In this document: positions 1 to 8,025 of the stretch, one piece after another
Position numbering within the stretch: position 1 is the first letter of the stretch
Layout of the letters: each line of letters opens with the position of its first letter
DNA from: Pedobacter mendelii
GTDB lineage: Bacteria > Bacteroidota > Bacteroidia > Sphingobacteriales > Sphingobacteriaceae
Direction of reading: 5' to 3'
Length of the DNA stretch: 64,000 bases
Assembly: GCF_014635725.1 (NCBI RefSeq)
Contig: NZ_BMDJ01000010.1
Coordinates: 1 to 64,000, forward strand
Made by a program: the position numbers and the translations under genes
Notes under the pieces: model-generated
Databases searched by the model: none
What the model was told of the DNA's origin: nothing
Seen by the model: the letters and a program-made list of their open reading frames with translations, nothing else

Positions 1-2
1 CC

Positions 3-86
3 GATGAAGGTCGTATTAAACGGTGGGGTTTAATTATCCTGCCGTTTTTTTGCGCACTCTTGTTGCCGTTTTTGGTGTATTCTTAA
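3..86 (+). CDS. C-terminal end of a membrane protein (partial, cut by window edge)
   Basis: A reading frame open from the left edge codes for 27 residues before TAA. It holds a short charged stretch (DEGRIKRW) followed by one hydrophobic segment (LIILPFFCALLLPFLVY), as expected for the last transmembrane helix of an integral membrane protein. The family cannot be named from so little sequence. It is called on hydropathy and position only, so it could be chance. Confidence 0.3.
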   Translation, partial: DEGRIKRWGLIILPFFCALLLPFLVYS

Positions 87-110
87 TTGCCGATTTTTGT
101 GCAGATTAAC

Positions 111-558
111 TTACTGATTACAATTGGGAAAAGCAATTTTAGTTAAACATATATGAAGATATAAAATAAGAGTATAAATTATATTTGAGGCATCTATTGA
201 ACTTAACTCCTCTAACATGCATTCTGATATTGCCACTCTTAGGCTCATCTCAATTTTTTTGATAATGTATATCTGTTTGGGGTAATGATACTTTGTGGGT
301 GATATATGAATTGTTTGGATAATAAAGAAAAATTAATTGATTTTCATTTGTTTTTATTTTATTTACGGATTTATTCACTTCAAGAAAATTAGCAATTATT
401 TGCTGCAATTCTTTTTTAATGTAATCACTGTTGATTCCAAAATTTAAGCAGATCGTTACATGGTCACCCTTAAATGCACCTAAAAAAGTTAGAAAACATT
501 TATGATCAACTTTTGATTGAAAATTAGTTATTAGGGAAGTATTTCGGAGAAAATCAGA
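111..558 (-). pseudogene. decayed gene with one frameshift, family not identified
   Basis: On the minus strand a frame without a start codon runs from 558 to a TGA at 250-252 (about 102 codons). The +1 frame then continues through EMSLRVAISECMLEEL and ends at TAA 111-113. The switch falls on a run of seven T (A on the coding strand) at 254-260, so one inserted base explains it. The joined product would be about 148 residues with protein-like composition (GAFKGDHVTICLNF; a helical end LILYLHICLTKIAF). An upstream in-frame TAA at 559-561 and lack of ATG mean the N-terminus is gone. The end is faintly like the C-terminal region of lanthipeptide dehydratase-type proteins, but I see no decisive motif. 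Confidence 0.45.
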
Positions 559-647
559 TTAACGCTGAAAATTGAATGAATTTCACATCCCAGCGGGATC
601 ACCAGAAACCTTCAAGATTAAAGGTTTTTTGTTTTCTAAGTATCCAT

Positions 648-1223
648 TTATAGCTTATCCAGCTTAAAATACCCTAAATGTATTTCATCTTCGGGTAAGT
701 TGCTTTCCGGTTCAATCTGAATGTGGTATTCTTCCTTCTGTTTTACATCCAGAATATCCTCGATTCTGTAAATATCATCAACATCAATTCCATACTTTTC
801 GTCAATATGAGAATTTGCACCTTTAATGGTATTGGTTTTAAAAAAAACAGTTTTCTTAGCTTCTTTAACAGCATGTGCCCGATCGGAGTTTACGCTTAAC
901 ACAACATAATGCTGTTCTTCTAAAATATTAGATTGATAACCACCAAGGTTAATGAAAAATAATTTATTAACCGATGGAAGGGAAGTTTTACCCCTTGGAA
1001 TAATTTTAACAGAATAGCCTTCAACATGATTTACTTCCCGCCAGCCGTCTACGTGTATGCTTGTGCCAGCTTCTGGCCAAAATGCTTTAATCTGTGGCAC
1101 AAGTTCTTTTAAGGATGTAGCAATACCGAAAAAATAATCATGTTGTTCTACATTTCTTTTAGGTGCTTTAGAACCTAGTAATAGCATATATAGTTTGGGT
1201 ACAGGAAAATGCTCAGTATTCAT
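648..1223 (-). CDS. DUF1543 domain-containing protein
   Basis: A 191-residue soluble protein. The start of the DUF1543 domain is recognisable: LYMLLLGSKAPKRNVEQHDYF, then a stretch on what is computed from the input (LVPQIKAFWPEA, HVDGWREV). The family is common in Bacteroidota and Proteobacteria and has no assigned function. It lies 42 bp downstream of the start of nothing else on its strand except the FAD protein that ends near 1266, so it is transcribed away from that gene's 3' end only by read-through from higher coordinates. No signal peptide or membrane segment is visible. Confidence 0.75.
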   Translation of the reverse strand: MNTEHFPVPKLYMLLLGSKAPKRNVEQHDYFFGIATSLKELVPQIKAFWPEAGTSIHVDGWREVNHVEGYSVKIIPRGKTSLPSVNKLFFINLGGYQSNILEEQHYVVLSVNSDRAHAVKEAKKTVFFKTNTIKGANSHIDEKYGIDVDDIYRIEDILDVKQKEEYHIQIEPESNLPEDEIHLGYFKLDKL

Positions 1224-1265
1224 CTTAATTAAATTATGTGAAAGAATAAAGGTAACACTTAACTG

Positions 1266-2984
1266 CTATTCAGGTTTGAGCAAACTTTTAACAATTGTTG
1301 CTGAAGCAGCTTCACAAAAATCCAGGCCAGAATAATCTGGGTTATATCCACCGATGTAAGGAACAGCCATAATATAAATCCGCTCGTTTAAAGCATCATA
1401 TTTGTCCATTACTTGGAAATTATCGTTAATAGTAATGCCAGGAACAATTAAATAATAATCCTCGTGGTTATACCTTTCTACATTCTCCTGTTGTTCGCCA
1501 AAAGCTTTTTGTGCTTTGTCTGCGTATCTAAATTTGAGTTTTGCTTTGCTTATGGTTTCGTTACCCAACAAACTTTTATAAGGAAAATCTTTAAAGGGAA
1601 GGTGTGGCTGACCAACGCAATCAACAAAAGTTTTAAAGTTTACAGATTGTTTTTGATTTTCATCAGTAGTATAATGATAAATTGCGCCACCTTCCGCATG
1701 GTTTGGTTCTTCTTTACTGTCATCACCTACAGATATCAGTTCTAAAACTCCTGCATCATGCAATGCTATCATTTCTTCAACCGAACTTTGAGGAACAAAA
1801 GCAATTACGATTGAAATTAATGGCATTAGTGTTTTTTGAAGTCTTAACATATCTTCGGCCGAAAAATGTTTTGCAGGGTAATTCATAGCAAAGCTTAGTA
1901 CTGCCAACATTTCTTTCCAGTAAACAGACTCCTTGCGTTTTATTGATTTTTCAGCTTCGATATACTCAGCCTTTAAAAGTTGGAATGGTTCCAGGTTTTC
2001 TCTTAAAGCCATCATAGAAGCCACAAAGTCTTCTATGCTCATATCCTTAATCTTGGCATAAAATTCTGGCTCCTTTTCAATAAACATTTGTTTAAAATTT
2101 CTTTCAAATACAAAATCTAGAGATAAAAAACCATCATTTTGTGCTTGGTTCGCTAATACTTCCTCTTTTGGTAAAATAGAATCCTTTAAAAGGTGAGAAT
2201 CTTCAAGATGAAATCTTATTGCTGGCAACATACCGCTGCGAGAATGCATAACCAGTTTAAAATCCTTACTATCTTCTGAAACGTTGTATTTTAATTTGCC
2301 AGAACCGTCTAAGACAAAATCACCGTTATGTCTGGCTAAAGTTCTTATTGCATCAATTGCGGTAAGTGATGAGCCCTTTATGGCTACCGGATGATTTACT
2401 TTAAACTTTAATTTTGCTGGTGGATATGGGGAATCATAATAATTTGGTATTTTCCCTTCGTTCTTTTTAGGCCAGTTATGTCCCGTACAAATAATAATAT
2501 TATCATATTTTCTGCTTGGCTTATCCTTAAATTCTACCGATACCGTATCCTCTTCAGGATGATCGATTATGTCGGTAACTTCAGTATTTAGTTGAATATC
2601 AATAGCTATCCCAAGCTCTTTTCCTTTTTGTTTCAATAAATCAAACTGTGCTGAAAGGTATTGCCCGAAAAGTAATCGTGGCATTACTTTGTAATCATTA
2701 AACTTTTCAGGGTTTATGTTAAAACGGTTTAAAGTTTCTTGCGGTAATTTGGTAACCCATTCTGAAACTGATGTTACTAACTCAGGTATTTCATTTCCTG
2801 ATACATTTGTAATATGTTCATCATTTGCACCCATGTTGCTATAAGGCATTCCGGCGCCAAGCTGAGCGTTTTTTTCGAAAATATCTATACTAATGGCGGT
2901 GTAACCCGATTCTACAATTCTTTTTAACATGAATAGGCCACTCGGTCCTCCACCTAATATGGCTATGGTTTTGAAATTTTTCAA
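1266..2984 (-). CDS. FAD/NAD(P)-binding protein (NAD_binding_9 type)
   Basis: A 572-residue flavoprotein-like protein. The N-terminal Rossmann dinucleotide motif is at about residues 7-20 (AILGGGPSGLFML), followed by the acidic end of the second strand (DIFEK) and the family pattern GAGMPYSN. A second nucleotide-contact segment, IIICTGH, is near residue 163, and a late DCVGQPHLPF stretch completes the fold. This family is annotated as FAD/NAD(P)-binding or hydroxyacylglutathione-type in databases; the substrate is unknown. It is cytoplasmic, with no signal peptide. The DUF1543 gene follows 42 bp downstream on the same strand, so the two may be co-transcribed. Confidence 0.8.
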   Translation of the reverse strand: MKNFKTIAILGGGPSGLFMLKRIVESGYTAISIDIFEKNAQLGAGMPYSNMGANDEHITNVSGNEIPELVTSVSEWVTKLPQETLNRFNINPEKFNDYKVMPRLLFGQYLSAQFDLLKQKGKELGIAIDIQLNTEVTDIIDHPEEDTVSVEFKDKPSRKYDNIIICTGHNWPKKNEGKIPNYYDSPYPPAKLKFKVNHPVAIKGSSLTAIDAIRTLARHNGDFVLDGSGKLKYNVSEDSKDFKLVMHSRSGMLPAIRFHLEDSHLLKDSILPKEEVLANQAQNDGFLSLDFVFERNFKQMFIEKEPEFYAKIKDMSIEDFVASMMALRENLEPFQLLKAEYIEAEKSIKRKESVYWKEMLAVLSFAMNYPAKHFSAEDMLRLQKTLMPLISIVIAFVPQSSVEEMIALHDAGVLELISVGDDSKEEPNHAEGGAIYHYTTDENQKQSVNFKTFVDCVGQPHLPFKDFPYKSLLGNETISKAKLKFRYADKAQKAFGEQQENVERYNHEDYYLIVPGITINDNFQVMDKYDALNERIYIMAVPYIGGYNPDYSGLDFCEAASATIVKSLLKPE

Positions 2985-3047
2985 AGATTTTAAAATTAGT
3001 TTTTGATTAACCTTTTTTATTGTAAAAAGTTTTGAACTATCAGCATT

Positions 3048-3167
3048 TTAAACTTGCAAATACAAAGAATTAAATTGGTTTTCTATTAAACAAATGATTT
3101 CATCTACCATTAGCTGCGATTTATCGATTTTTTCGAAAATACCTGATTTACGTGCAAACAAATACAT
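3048..3167 (-). CDS. possible small protein or gene remnant
   Basis: A 39-codon frame from ATG at 3167 to TAA at 3048-3050 has protein-like content (MYLFARKSGIFEKIDKS, then DEIICLIENQ). The same frame stays open about 18 codons further upstream (KKNLFLFRFSDDNN) without an ATG, so the real start may be non-standard or lost. It lies head to head with the small membrane protein starting at 3236. I do not recognise it; it may be decayed. Confidence 0.28.
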   Translation of the reverse strand: MYLFARKSGIFEKIDKSQLMVDEIICLIENQFNSLYLQV

Positions 3168-3235
3168 ATTATTGTCGTCGCTAAATCTGAATAAAAATAG
3201 ATTTTTTTTAATTCTTACTCCTCTAAAACAGAATT

Positions 3236-3400
3236 ATGGGTCAAGGTAGAACACCTCATCAACTTGAATCGAGTAACAAAATGATGGTGTCTTTTCTTAT
3301 TGCATTAGTCGTATTCGTTTTAATAACTTATGCATTTGATATAGTTGAGCGTAAAAGCACTTGGCTTCAATCTTTAGAGCATCAAATGATGGCGAAATGA
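3236..3400 (+). CDS. small single-pass membrane protein, 54 aa
   Basis: ATG at 3236 to TGA at 3398-3400 gives 54 residues: a polar N-terminus (MGQGRTPHQLESSNK), one strongly hydrophobic helix at about 16-34 (MMVSFLIALVVFVLITYAF) and a charged tail (VERKSTWLQSLEHQ). The clean polar-TM-charged layout and a stop only 6 bp before the convergent TMEM220-like gene argue that it is real. It has no signal peptide cleavage site, no Cys motif and no family that I recognise. Confidence 0.5.
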   Translation: MGQGRTPHQLESSNKMMVSFLIALVVFVLITYAFDIVERKSTWLQSLEHQMMAK

Positions 3401-3406
3401 AATTCG

Positions 3407-3787
3407 TTAACCAATTAACCGGCTTTTCCGATAAAAGAAGTAATTAATTGATAAAACTACAATAAGAATTATAAGCCCACCAAATTCACGAGTTTCTTCT
3501 ATCCAAGGCTTTATTGCTTTCATACTTTGTACTATGCTTTCCGCATCATGCTCCTCATACCAATTTAGCACTCCAGTTTTATCAAATAACAGATACAATG
3601 CATAAACTACATAAATACCAATGCCAAATAGATAAGCTTTTAAATTGTATTTTCCTATAAAGGCTTGATAACATAACCATGCGCCGTAAAGATAAATTGG
3701 TGCCCAAATGTACGGATCAGGATCATTGTATTGAAGCGCTGCCGAAACTAAAAATAGAATACAAAAAACTAAATTAAATATTTTCAA
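3407..3787 (-). CDS. TMEM220-like transmembrane family protein
   Basis: A 126-residue integral membrane protein with four predicted helices (about 3-16, 24-42, 48-66 and 101-118). The first helix is followed by LQYNDPDPYIWAPIYLYGA, the hallmark of the TMEM220 family, which occurs from bacteria to vertebrates and has no established function. The last loop (ESIVQSMKAIKPWIEETRE) also fits the family. It converges with the 54-residue membrane protein with only 6 bp between the stops. Confidence 0.75.
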   Translation of the reverse strand: MKIFNLVFCILFLVSAALQYNDPDPYIWAPIYLYGAWLCYQAFIGKYNLKAYLFGIGIYVVYALYLLFDKTGVLNWYEEHDAESIVQSMKAIKPWIEETREFGGLIILIVVLSINYFFYRKSRLIG

Positions 3788-3921
3788 GGATGAATTGATA
3801 AGAGCATAAAGTTAATATTCTGATGTAAAACTTTATAAAACGAATTGTTTATTTTAAAATCAAAGTTATTTAGTTGTTTTGTAAAATGAAGTTAATTGGT
3901 ATAAAAATCTGTAAACAAAAA

Positions 3922-3947
3922 AGAGGCACAGATATGTATGCGCCTCT
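3922..3947 (-). terminator. rho-independent terminator of the 114-aa gene
   Basis: Read on the minus strand, AGAGGC and GCCTCT form a 6-bp stem around a 14-nt loop and are followed by six T. It lies about 20 bp past the stop of the gene at 3969-4313. Confidence 0.55.
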
Positions 3948-3968
3948 AAAATTATATGTAGGTTTTAT

Positions 3969-4313
3969 TTAATTAAATAATTCCTGCTCATCCCTGTTTT
4001 CGGTTGGGATTTTCTTTAAGAAATCGTCAAAACCTGGCCCATCATTATCCGAATATATGCCGTAAGCATCAATAATGTAACCGATTTGCATATCCTTATC
4101 CATTAATAAATAAAGAACTGAATTATCTGCCGGATCTGAATCCCCCTCAAATCTATAAGTTTTTACTATTGTTAAATCTTCGGGTTTATAAATTTTACCA
4201 GCCTGGCTTTGCATTTTGCCATGATCAGTCATTTTTAATTCGTTATCTTTTCCTTTCAGCCTCAATTTCTCTAAAATTTGACTCAAAGTATTCATTACAG
4301 TTGGCTGTTCCAT
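3969..4313 (-). CDS. short conserved Bacteroidota protein (often misnamed phosphoribosylpyrophosphate synthetase)
   Basis: A 114-residue soluble protein. The stretch TYRFEGDSDPADNSVLYLL, then GYIIDAYGIYSD, matches a family of about 100 residues widespread in Bacteroidota that many databases label phosphoribosylpyrophosphate synthetase. Nothing here supports that enzyme: real PRPP synthetases exceed 300 residues and carry a DLHAxQxxxFF ligand loop and a PRPP-binding segment, both absent. It stands alone with its own terminator downstream. Function unknown. Confidence 0.6.
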   Translation of the reverse strand: MEQPTVMNTLSQILEKLRLKGKDNELKMTDHGKMQSQAGKIYKPEDLTIVKTYRFEGDSDPADNSVLYLLMDKDMQIGYIIDAYGIYSDNDGPGFDDFLKKIPTENRDEQELFN

Positions 4314-4430
4314 AGTTATAAGATTTTAGTATTAATCAAACAAGCGGTAACGTAAATGGTTTTGCTATTTTATTTATATTGAAAACTAAATGATTGTCAA
4401 TCTGTTAATCATCAAACTAAATTATATATT

Positions 4431-4961
4431 ATGAAAAGATATCTTTTAATATTTGCTGTTGCGAGCATGGCTTTTTTAAGCGCATGTACTAAAACAGAAA
4501 AAGAAATTGCAGCCGCTACACTAACGGAAACTGCTGATAATACCAAAACCATTGGTAATGCTAAATTTTACGAATTAAGCAACGGAGAAATAAAAATGGA
4601 TTTAGAAATAAATTTTACATCAAAGGCCGATAGTAACGTAGCCGTACACTTCCACGAGCATGGTGACTGTGGTGATATGGGTATGAATACGCATGGTCAT
4701 TGGAATCCTACTAAAGAGAATCATGGTAAATGGGGTTCTGCAGCCTATCACTCTGGCGATATCGGCAATATTAAATTAGATTCTAAAGGGCATGGAACAG
4801 TATCTGTAACTACTGATAGATGGAATGTGAAAGATGGCGACTTAAAAAGTATTATTGGTCGTGGCATTATTGTTCATGGTGGAACTGATGATTACACTAC
4901 CCAACCAACAGGTAATTCAGGGCCAAGAATTGGTTGCGGTGTTATTGAATCAGTAAAGTAA
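4431..4961 (+). CDS. sodC: Cu/Zn superoxide dismutase, lipoprotein
   Basis: A 176-residue exported lipoprotein: a lipobox (AFLSAC, Cys19) ends a short signal peptide. The Cu/Zn SOD domain fills the rest: HFHEHGDCGD gives copper-ligand histidines and the first disulfide Cys; GHWNP and KWGSAAYHSGD give bridging and zinc histidines; the closing VHGGTDDYTTQPTGNSGPRIGCGVI supplies the last copper His and second Cys. It converts superoxide to peroxide outside the inner membrane. It is monocistronic, with a shared bidirectional terminator between it and metK. Confidence 0.9.
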   Translation: MKRYLLIFAVASMAFLSACTKTEKEIAAATLTETADNTKTIGNAKFYELSNGEIKMDLEINFTSKADSNVAVHFHEHGDCGDMGMNTHGHWNPTKENHGKWGSAAYHSGDIGNIKLDSKGHGTVSVTTDRWNVKDGDLKSIIGRGIIVHGGTDDYTTQPTGNSGPRIGCGVIESVK

Positions 4962-5035
4962 TTGTTCGTAATAACTTATTTAGGTGATTGGAGAAACTTG
5001 ATTGCCTTTTTTATGAAAACAAACGGCTTGTAAAA

Positions 5036-5063
5036 AAAAGCCCCGACTTACACCGGGGCTTTT
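5036..5063. terminator. bidirectional terminator between sodC and metK
   Basis: AAAAGCCCCG and CGGGGCTTTT form a perfect 10-bp stem around an 8-nt loop, with A and T tails on the two sides. It lies between convergent sodC (stop 4961) and metK (stop 5081), so it can serve both. Confidence 0.85.
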
Positions 5064-5080
5064 GTATGAAATATGGTTAT

Positions 5081-6367
5081 TTAAATACTGAATGAAGCTT
5101 TAATCTTATCTACGAAATCTAATTTTTCCCAGGTAAATAACTCCACAGTAACCGTTTTTTCTTCACCATTTGGTGTTCTGAAAGTTTTTGTAACTGTTTC
5201 AGGCTTTCTACCCATGTGGCCATAAGCAGCAGTTTCGCTGTAAATAGGGTTTCTTAATTTTAAGCGTTGCTCAATAAAGTAAGGCCGCATATCAAAAATA
5301 GATTCTACTTTTTTACTTATTTCTCCGTCAGTTAAATTCACTTTAGAAGTGCCATAAGTAACAACATTTATTGATGTAGGTTTTGCAACGCCAATCGCAT
5401 AACTTACCTGCACCAAAACTTCATCGGCTAAACCAGCGGCAACTAAGTTTTTTGCAATGTGGCGAGTTGCATAAGCTGCGCTTCTATCAACCTTACTGGG
5501 GTCTTTACCCGAAAATGCACCACCACCGTGAGCACCTTTTCCACCATAGGTATCAACAATAATTTTTCTTCCTGTTAAACCGGTATCGCCATGAGGTCCG
5601 CCGATAACAAAAACACCTGTCGGATTGATATGATAAGTGATTTCATCATTAAATAAATGGGCATATTGTGGATATTTTGCTTTAATTCGGGGAATTAAAA
5701 CTGAAATTAAATCACTTTTAATTTTTACCAGCATTTCCTCATTTGCAGCATCTTTATCTTCTTTTGAATTAGATTTAGGCTTAACAAAATCATCATGTTG
5801 GGTTGAGATTACGATAGCGTCAATTCGTTGGGGCTTATTGTCATCAGAATACTCTAGGGTTACTTGAGATTTTGCATCCGGACGCAAATAATTAATTTCA
5901 GCATTTTCTCTTCTCAAATTAGCTAATTCTATTAATAAGGCATGAGATAAATCCAGAGCCAGTGGCATATAATTTTCAGTTTCGTTAGTTGCGTAACCAA
6001 ACATCATACCCTGGTCTCCAGCACCTTGCTCTTCTTTATTCGTTCTGTCTACCCCTTGATTAATATCTTGAGATTGCTCATGAATTGCGGATAAAATACC
6101 GCAAGAATTAGCCTCAAACATATATTCACTTTTAGTGTAACCAATTTTCTTGATTACATCACGAGCAATTTGCTGCACATCCAAATAAGTTTTTGATTTT
6201 ACTTCACCTGCTAAAATAACCTGCCCGGTTGTTACTAAAGTTTCGCAAGCAACCTTCGATTCAGCATCAAAAGCTAAAAAGTTATCAATTAAAGCATCCG
6301 AAATTTGATCGGCAATTTTATCAGGGTGACCTTCAGATACAGATTCTGAAGTAAATAAATACGACAT
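5081..6367 (-). CDS. metK: S-adenosylmethionine synthetase
   Basis: A 428-residue cytoplasmic enzyme that makes SAM from methionine and ATP. Family signatures are complete: [20 protein letters not shown] at the N-terminus, the [13 protein letters not shown] hexapeptide region, and the [19 protein letters not shown] loop. It is somewhat longer than the E. coli enzyme (384), largely through a Lys/Asp/Glu-rich insertion around residues 195-215 ([16 protein letters not shown]). It is transcribed alone, from a promoter followed by a roughly 155-nt leader with a candidate SAM riboswitch, which would make it feedback-controlled by its product. Confidence 0.97.
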   Translation of the reverse strand: MSYLFTSESVSEGHPDKIADQISDALIDNFLAFDAESKVACETLVTTGQVILAGEVKSKTYLDVQQIARDVIKKIGYTKSEYMFEANSCGILSAIHEQSQDINQGVDRTNKEEQGAGDQGMMFGYATNETENYMPLALDLSHALLIELANLRRENAEINYLRPDAKSQVTLEYSDDNKPQRIDAIVISTQHDDFVKPKSNSKEDKDAANEEMLVKIKSDLISVLIPRIKAKYPQYAHLFNDEITYHINPTGVFVIGGPHGDTGLTGRKIIVDTYGGKGAHGGGAFSGKDPSKVDRSAAYATRHIAKNLVAAGLADEVLVQVSYAIGVAKPTSINVVTYGTSKVNLTDGEISKKVESIFDMRPYFIEQRLKLRNPIYSETAAYGHMGRKPETVTKTFRTPNGEEKTVTVELFTWEKLDFVDKIKASFSI

Positions 6368-6444
6368 TTATTAAATAAATTAAGATGAAATTAAACAATT
6401 TAATAAGCGCTAATGTTCCCTGTAAACAGGTTTGCTTGTATATA

Positions 6445-6520
6445 GGTAGGTATTAGCACTTTTTTTTGAGTGGTAGCAATCCCGTTCCAGTTATAGAAAC
6501 ATCGCAAATCAGTCCACTTT
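6445..6520 (-). promoter_or_regulatory. candidate SAM-II-type riboswitch (long-loop variant) in the metK leader
   Basis: Read on the minus strand, an outer stem AGUGG/CCACU (6514-6518 with 6469-6473) encloses CUGAUUU, the loop sequence of SAM-II aptamers. An internal hairpin follows, GUUUC/GGAAC around a 7-nt loop. After the stem come an A-rich linker and GCUAA, the conserved 3' SAM-II element. A pseudoknot is possible between GGGAUU (6478-6483) and AAUACC (6449-6454), with 5 of 6 pairs. The predicted transcription start (about 6522) falls right at the aptamer's 5' end, and metK starts about 78 nt downstream. The identification rests on remembered consensus, not on a covariance search. Confidence 0.6.
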
Positions 6521-6528
6521 AATTAATA

Positions 6529-6557
6529 CAAAATTAGCATATTTTCTTTATTTCAAA
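6529..6557 (-). promoter_or_regulatory. metK promoter
   Basis: On the minus strand TTTG (6557-6554), a 17-nt spacer and TAATTTTG (6536-6529) match the Bacteroidota housekeeping promoter TTTG-N17-20-TAnnTTTG. Transcription would begin near 6522. Confidence 0.6.
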
Positions 6558-6592
6558 AATTATAGATTATTTTGTAACCTCAATCTTAAGCT

Positions 6593-7477
6593 TTGCAAGT
6601 TAAAATCAACATTTTATTCGTTATTAATCCTATCTCCGGTGGGAAGGCAAAATCTACTATTCCAACACTTATAGACAGGTATTTGGATAAGGAAAAGTTC
6701 AATGCAAACTTCCGACTGACCGAATACATTGGCCATGCAACCGAAATTGTAGAAGAAGCAATAAATAAAAATTTTGACATAATTGTGGCAGCAGGAGGTG
6801 ATGGAACAATCAATGAGGTTGCGACTAAGGTACTCGAACACAAAAAAATTATGGGAATTATTCCACTTGGCTCCGGAAATGGTTTGTCCAGGTTTTTAAA
6901 TATTCCACAGCGGAATTTAAAAGAAGCAATTTTAGTAATTAATAATTTAAAAACAGATAAAATTGATTCTGCTACTTTTAATAATAAATCTTTTTTTAAC
7001 CTGGCAGGTTTGGGATTTGATGCACATTTGAGCTCAGCCTTTTCTAAAGATAAAAAACGTGGTTTGGCAGGCTATGTAAAGCTAAGTTTGAAAGAGGTTT
7101 TTAGTTATAATGACGAAATTTATAATTTAAATATTGATGGAGTAGAATACGTAAGAAAAGCTTTTGCTGTAACCATTGCAAACTCCTCTCAATATGGTAA
7201 TGATGTTTATATTTCACCAAATGCTTCAGTAAAAGATGGCTTACTTGATGTTTGTATAATAAAACCTTTCTCCATAATAAAATTACCCATTTTAAGTTAC
7301 GTTATGTTAAAGGGAACTGCAGAAAAGTCAGATATGATAGAAATTATCAAAGGAAAAAATATCAGAATTACACGTCAAAAAGATGGTCCGGTTCATGTTG
7401 ATGGAGAACCTTTAAAAATGGGTAAAGAAATAGAAATTGCAGTAAATCCGCTATCGTTAGAGGTAATTGTTCCATAA
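6593..7477 (+). CDS. diacylglycerol/lipid kinase family protein
   Basis: A 294-residue YegS/DagK-type lipid kinase. The nucleotide site is visible: NPISGGKAK near residue 12, the signature AAGGDGTINEV near 68, and PLGSGNGLSRF near 92. The C-terminal half has the family's LAGLGFDA and SPNASVKDGLLDV segments. Such enzymes phosphorylate lipids such as diacylglycerol at the inner face of the membrane; the true substrate is not readable. TTG at 6593 is the only start keeping the first beta strand, since no ATG is in frame nearby. The SUI1-like gene follows 18 bp downstream, probably in the same transcript. Confidence 0.85.
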   Translation: MQVKINILFVINPISGGKAKSTIPTLIDRYLDKEKFNANFRLTEYIGHATEIVEEAINKNFDIIVAAGGDGTINEVATKVLEHKKIMGIIPLGSGNGLSRFLNIPQRNLKEAILVINNLKTDKIDSATFNNKSFFNLAGLGFDAHLSSAFSKDKKRGLAGYVKLSLKEVFSYNDEIYNLNIDGVEYVRKAFAVTIANSSQYGNDVYISPNASVKDGLLDVCIIKPFSIIKLPILSYVMLKGTAEKSDMIEIIKGKNIRITRQKDGPVHVDGEPLKMGKEIEIAVNPLSLEVIVP

Positions 7478-7495
7478 CCGGCTTCTAAAAAAATT

Positions 7496-7846
7496 ATGAA
7501 ACCAAAAAAAAATAGTTTAAGTGATTTAGGAGGAATTATGTATTCAACAAATCCTGAATTTGAATACCAAGAAGAGGTTGATGATACTGTAACAAGTCCA
7601 AATCAACAACAAGATTTAAGGATAATGCTCGATAAGAAAAATCGCGGAGGCAAAGCTGTAACGCTAATTACAGGCTTTAAAGGAAAAGCCGAAGATTTAG
7701 AAGTTTTGGGTAAAATGCTCAAGAATAAATGTGGTGTTGGTGGCTCAGTTAAAGAAGGAGAAGTTCTTATTCAGGGAGATGTAAGAGATAAGGTTATGCT
7801 TGTTCTACAAAAAGAAGGATATAAAGTAAAAAAAGCTGGTGGATAA
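7496..7846 (+). CDS. SUI1/eIF1-like translation factor
   Basis: A 116-residue protein with a variable N-terminus and a C-terminal SUI1 domain (about 38-115): [19 protein letters not shown], then [21 protein letters not shown]. The RGGK turn and CGVGGS...IQGD pattern are those of bacterial YciH and archaeal/eukaryotic eIF1. In bacteria these proteins affect start-codon fidelity in vitro; the physiological role is unsettled. It directly follows the lipid kinase gene. Confidence 0.85.
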   Translation: MKPKKNSLSDLGGIMYSTNPEFEYQEEVDDTVTSPNQQQDLRIMLDKKNRGGKAVTLITGFKGKAEDLEVLGKMLKNKCGVGGSVKEGEVLIQGDVRDKVMLVLQKEGYKVKKAGG

Positions 7847-7994
7847 TTTCATTGCTTAGTGTATTTTTTTAATATTTTAGATAGCTTTTTTTGGTATTTA
7901 AACCGTTTGTTTACAGTGTTTTATGTCATAGTGTATAAGCTACAATATGTAAAAATAGCCTTTTAAAAATTAGTTTTTTTATAAAATATCTATA

Positions 7995-8002
7995 TACATT
8001 TG
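7995..8002 (+). promoter_or_regulatory. -7 element of the pckA promoter
   Basis: TACATTTG matches TAnnTTTG and lies 24 bp before the pckA ATG. A clear TTTG box at the right distance is not seen; a T-rich stretch is there instead. Confidence 0.45.
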
Positions 8003-8025
8003 CTCCCACTAACTAACTTATTGTT

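Noticed and set aside
1464..1888. Two plus-strand frames opposite the FAD-binding protein
   Set aside because: They are fully inside a gene with intact family motifs and show no start context or domain of their own.
3969..4313. Phosphoribosylpyrophosphate synthetase
   Set aside because: A 114-residue protein without PRPP-synthetase catalytic or PRPP-binding motifs cannot be that enzyme.
6445..6520. Classical S-box (SAM-I) riboswitch before metK
   Set aside because: The four-way-junction signatures (AGAGG, GGCAACC-type) are absent; the elements fit SAM-II better.
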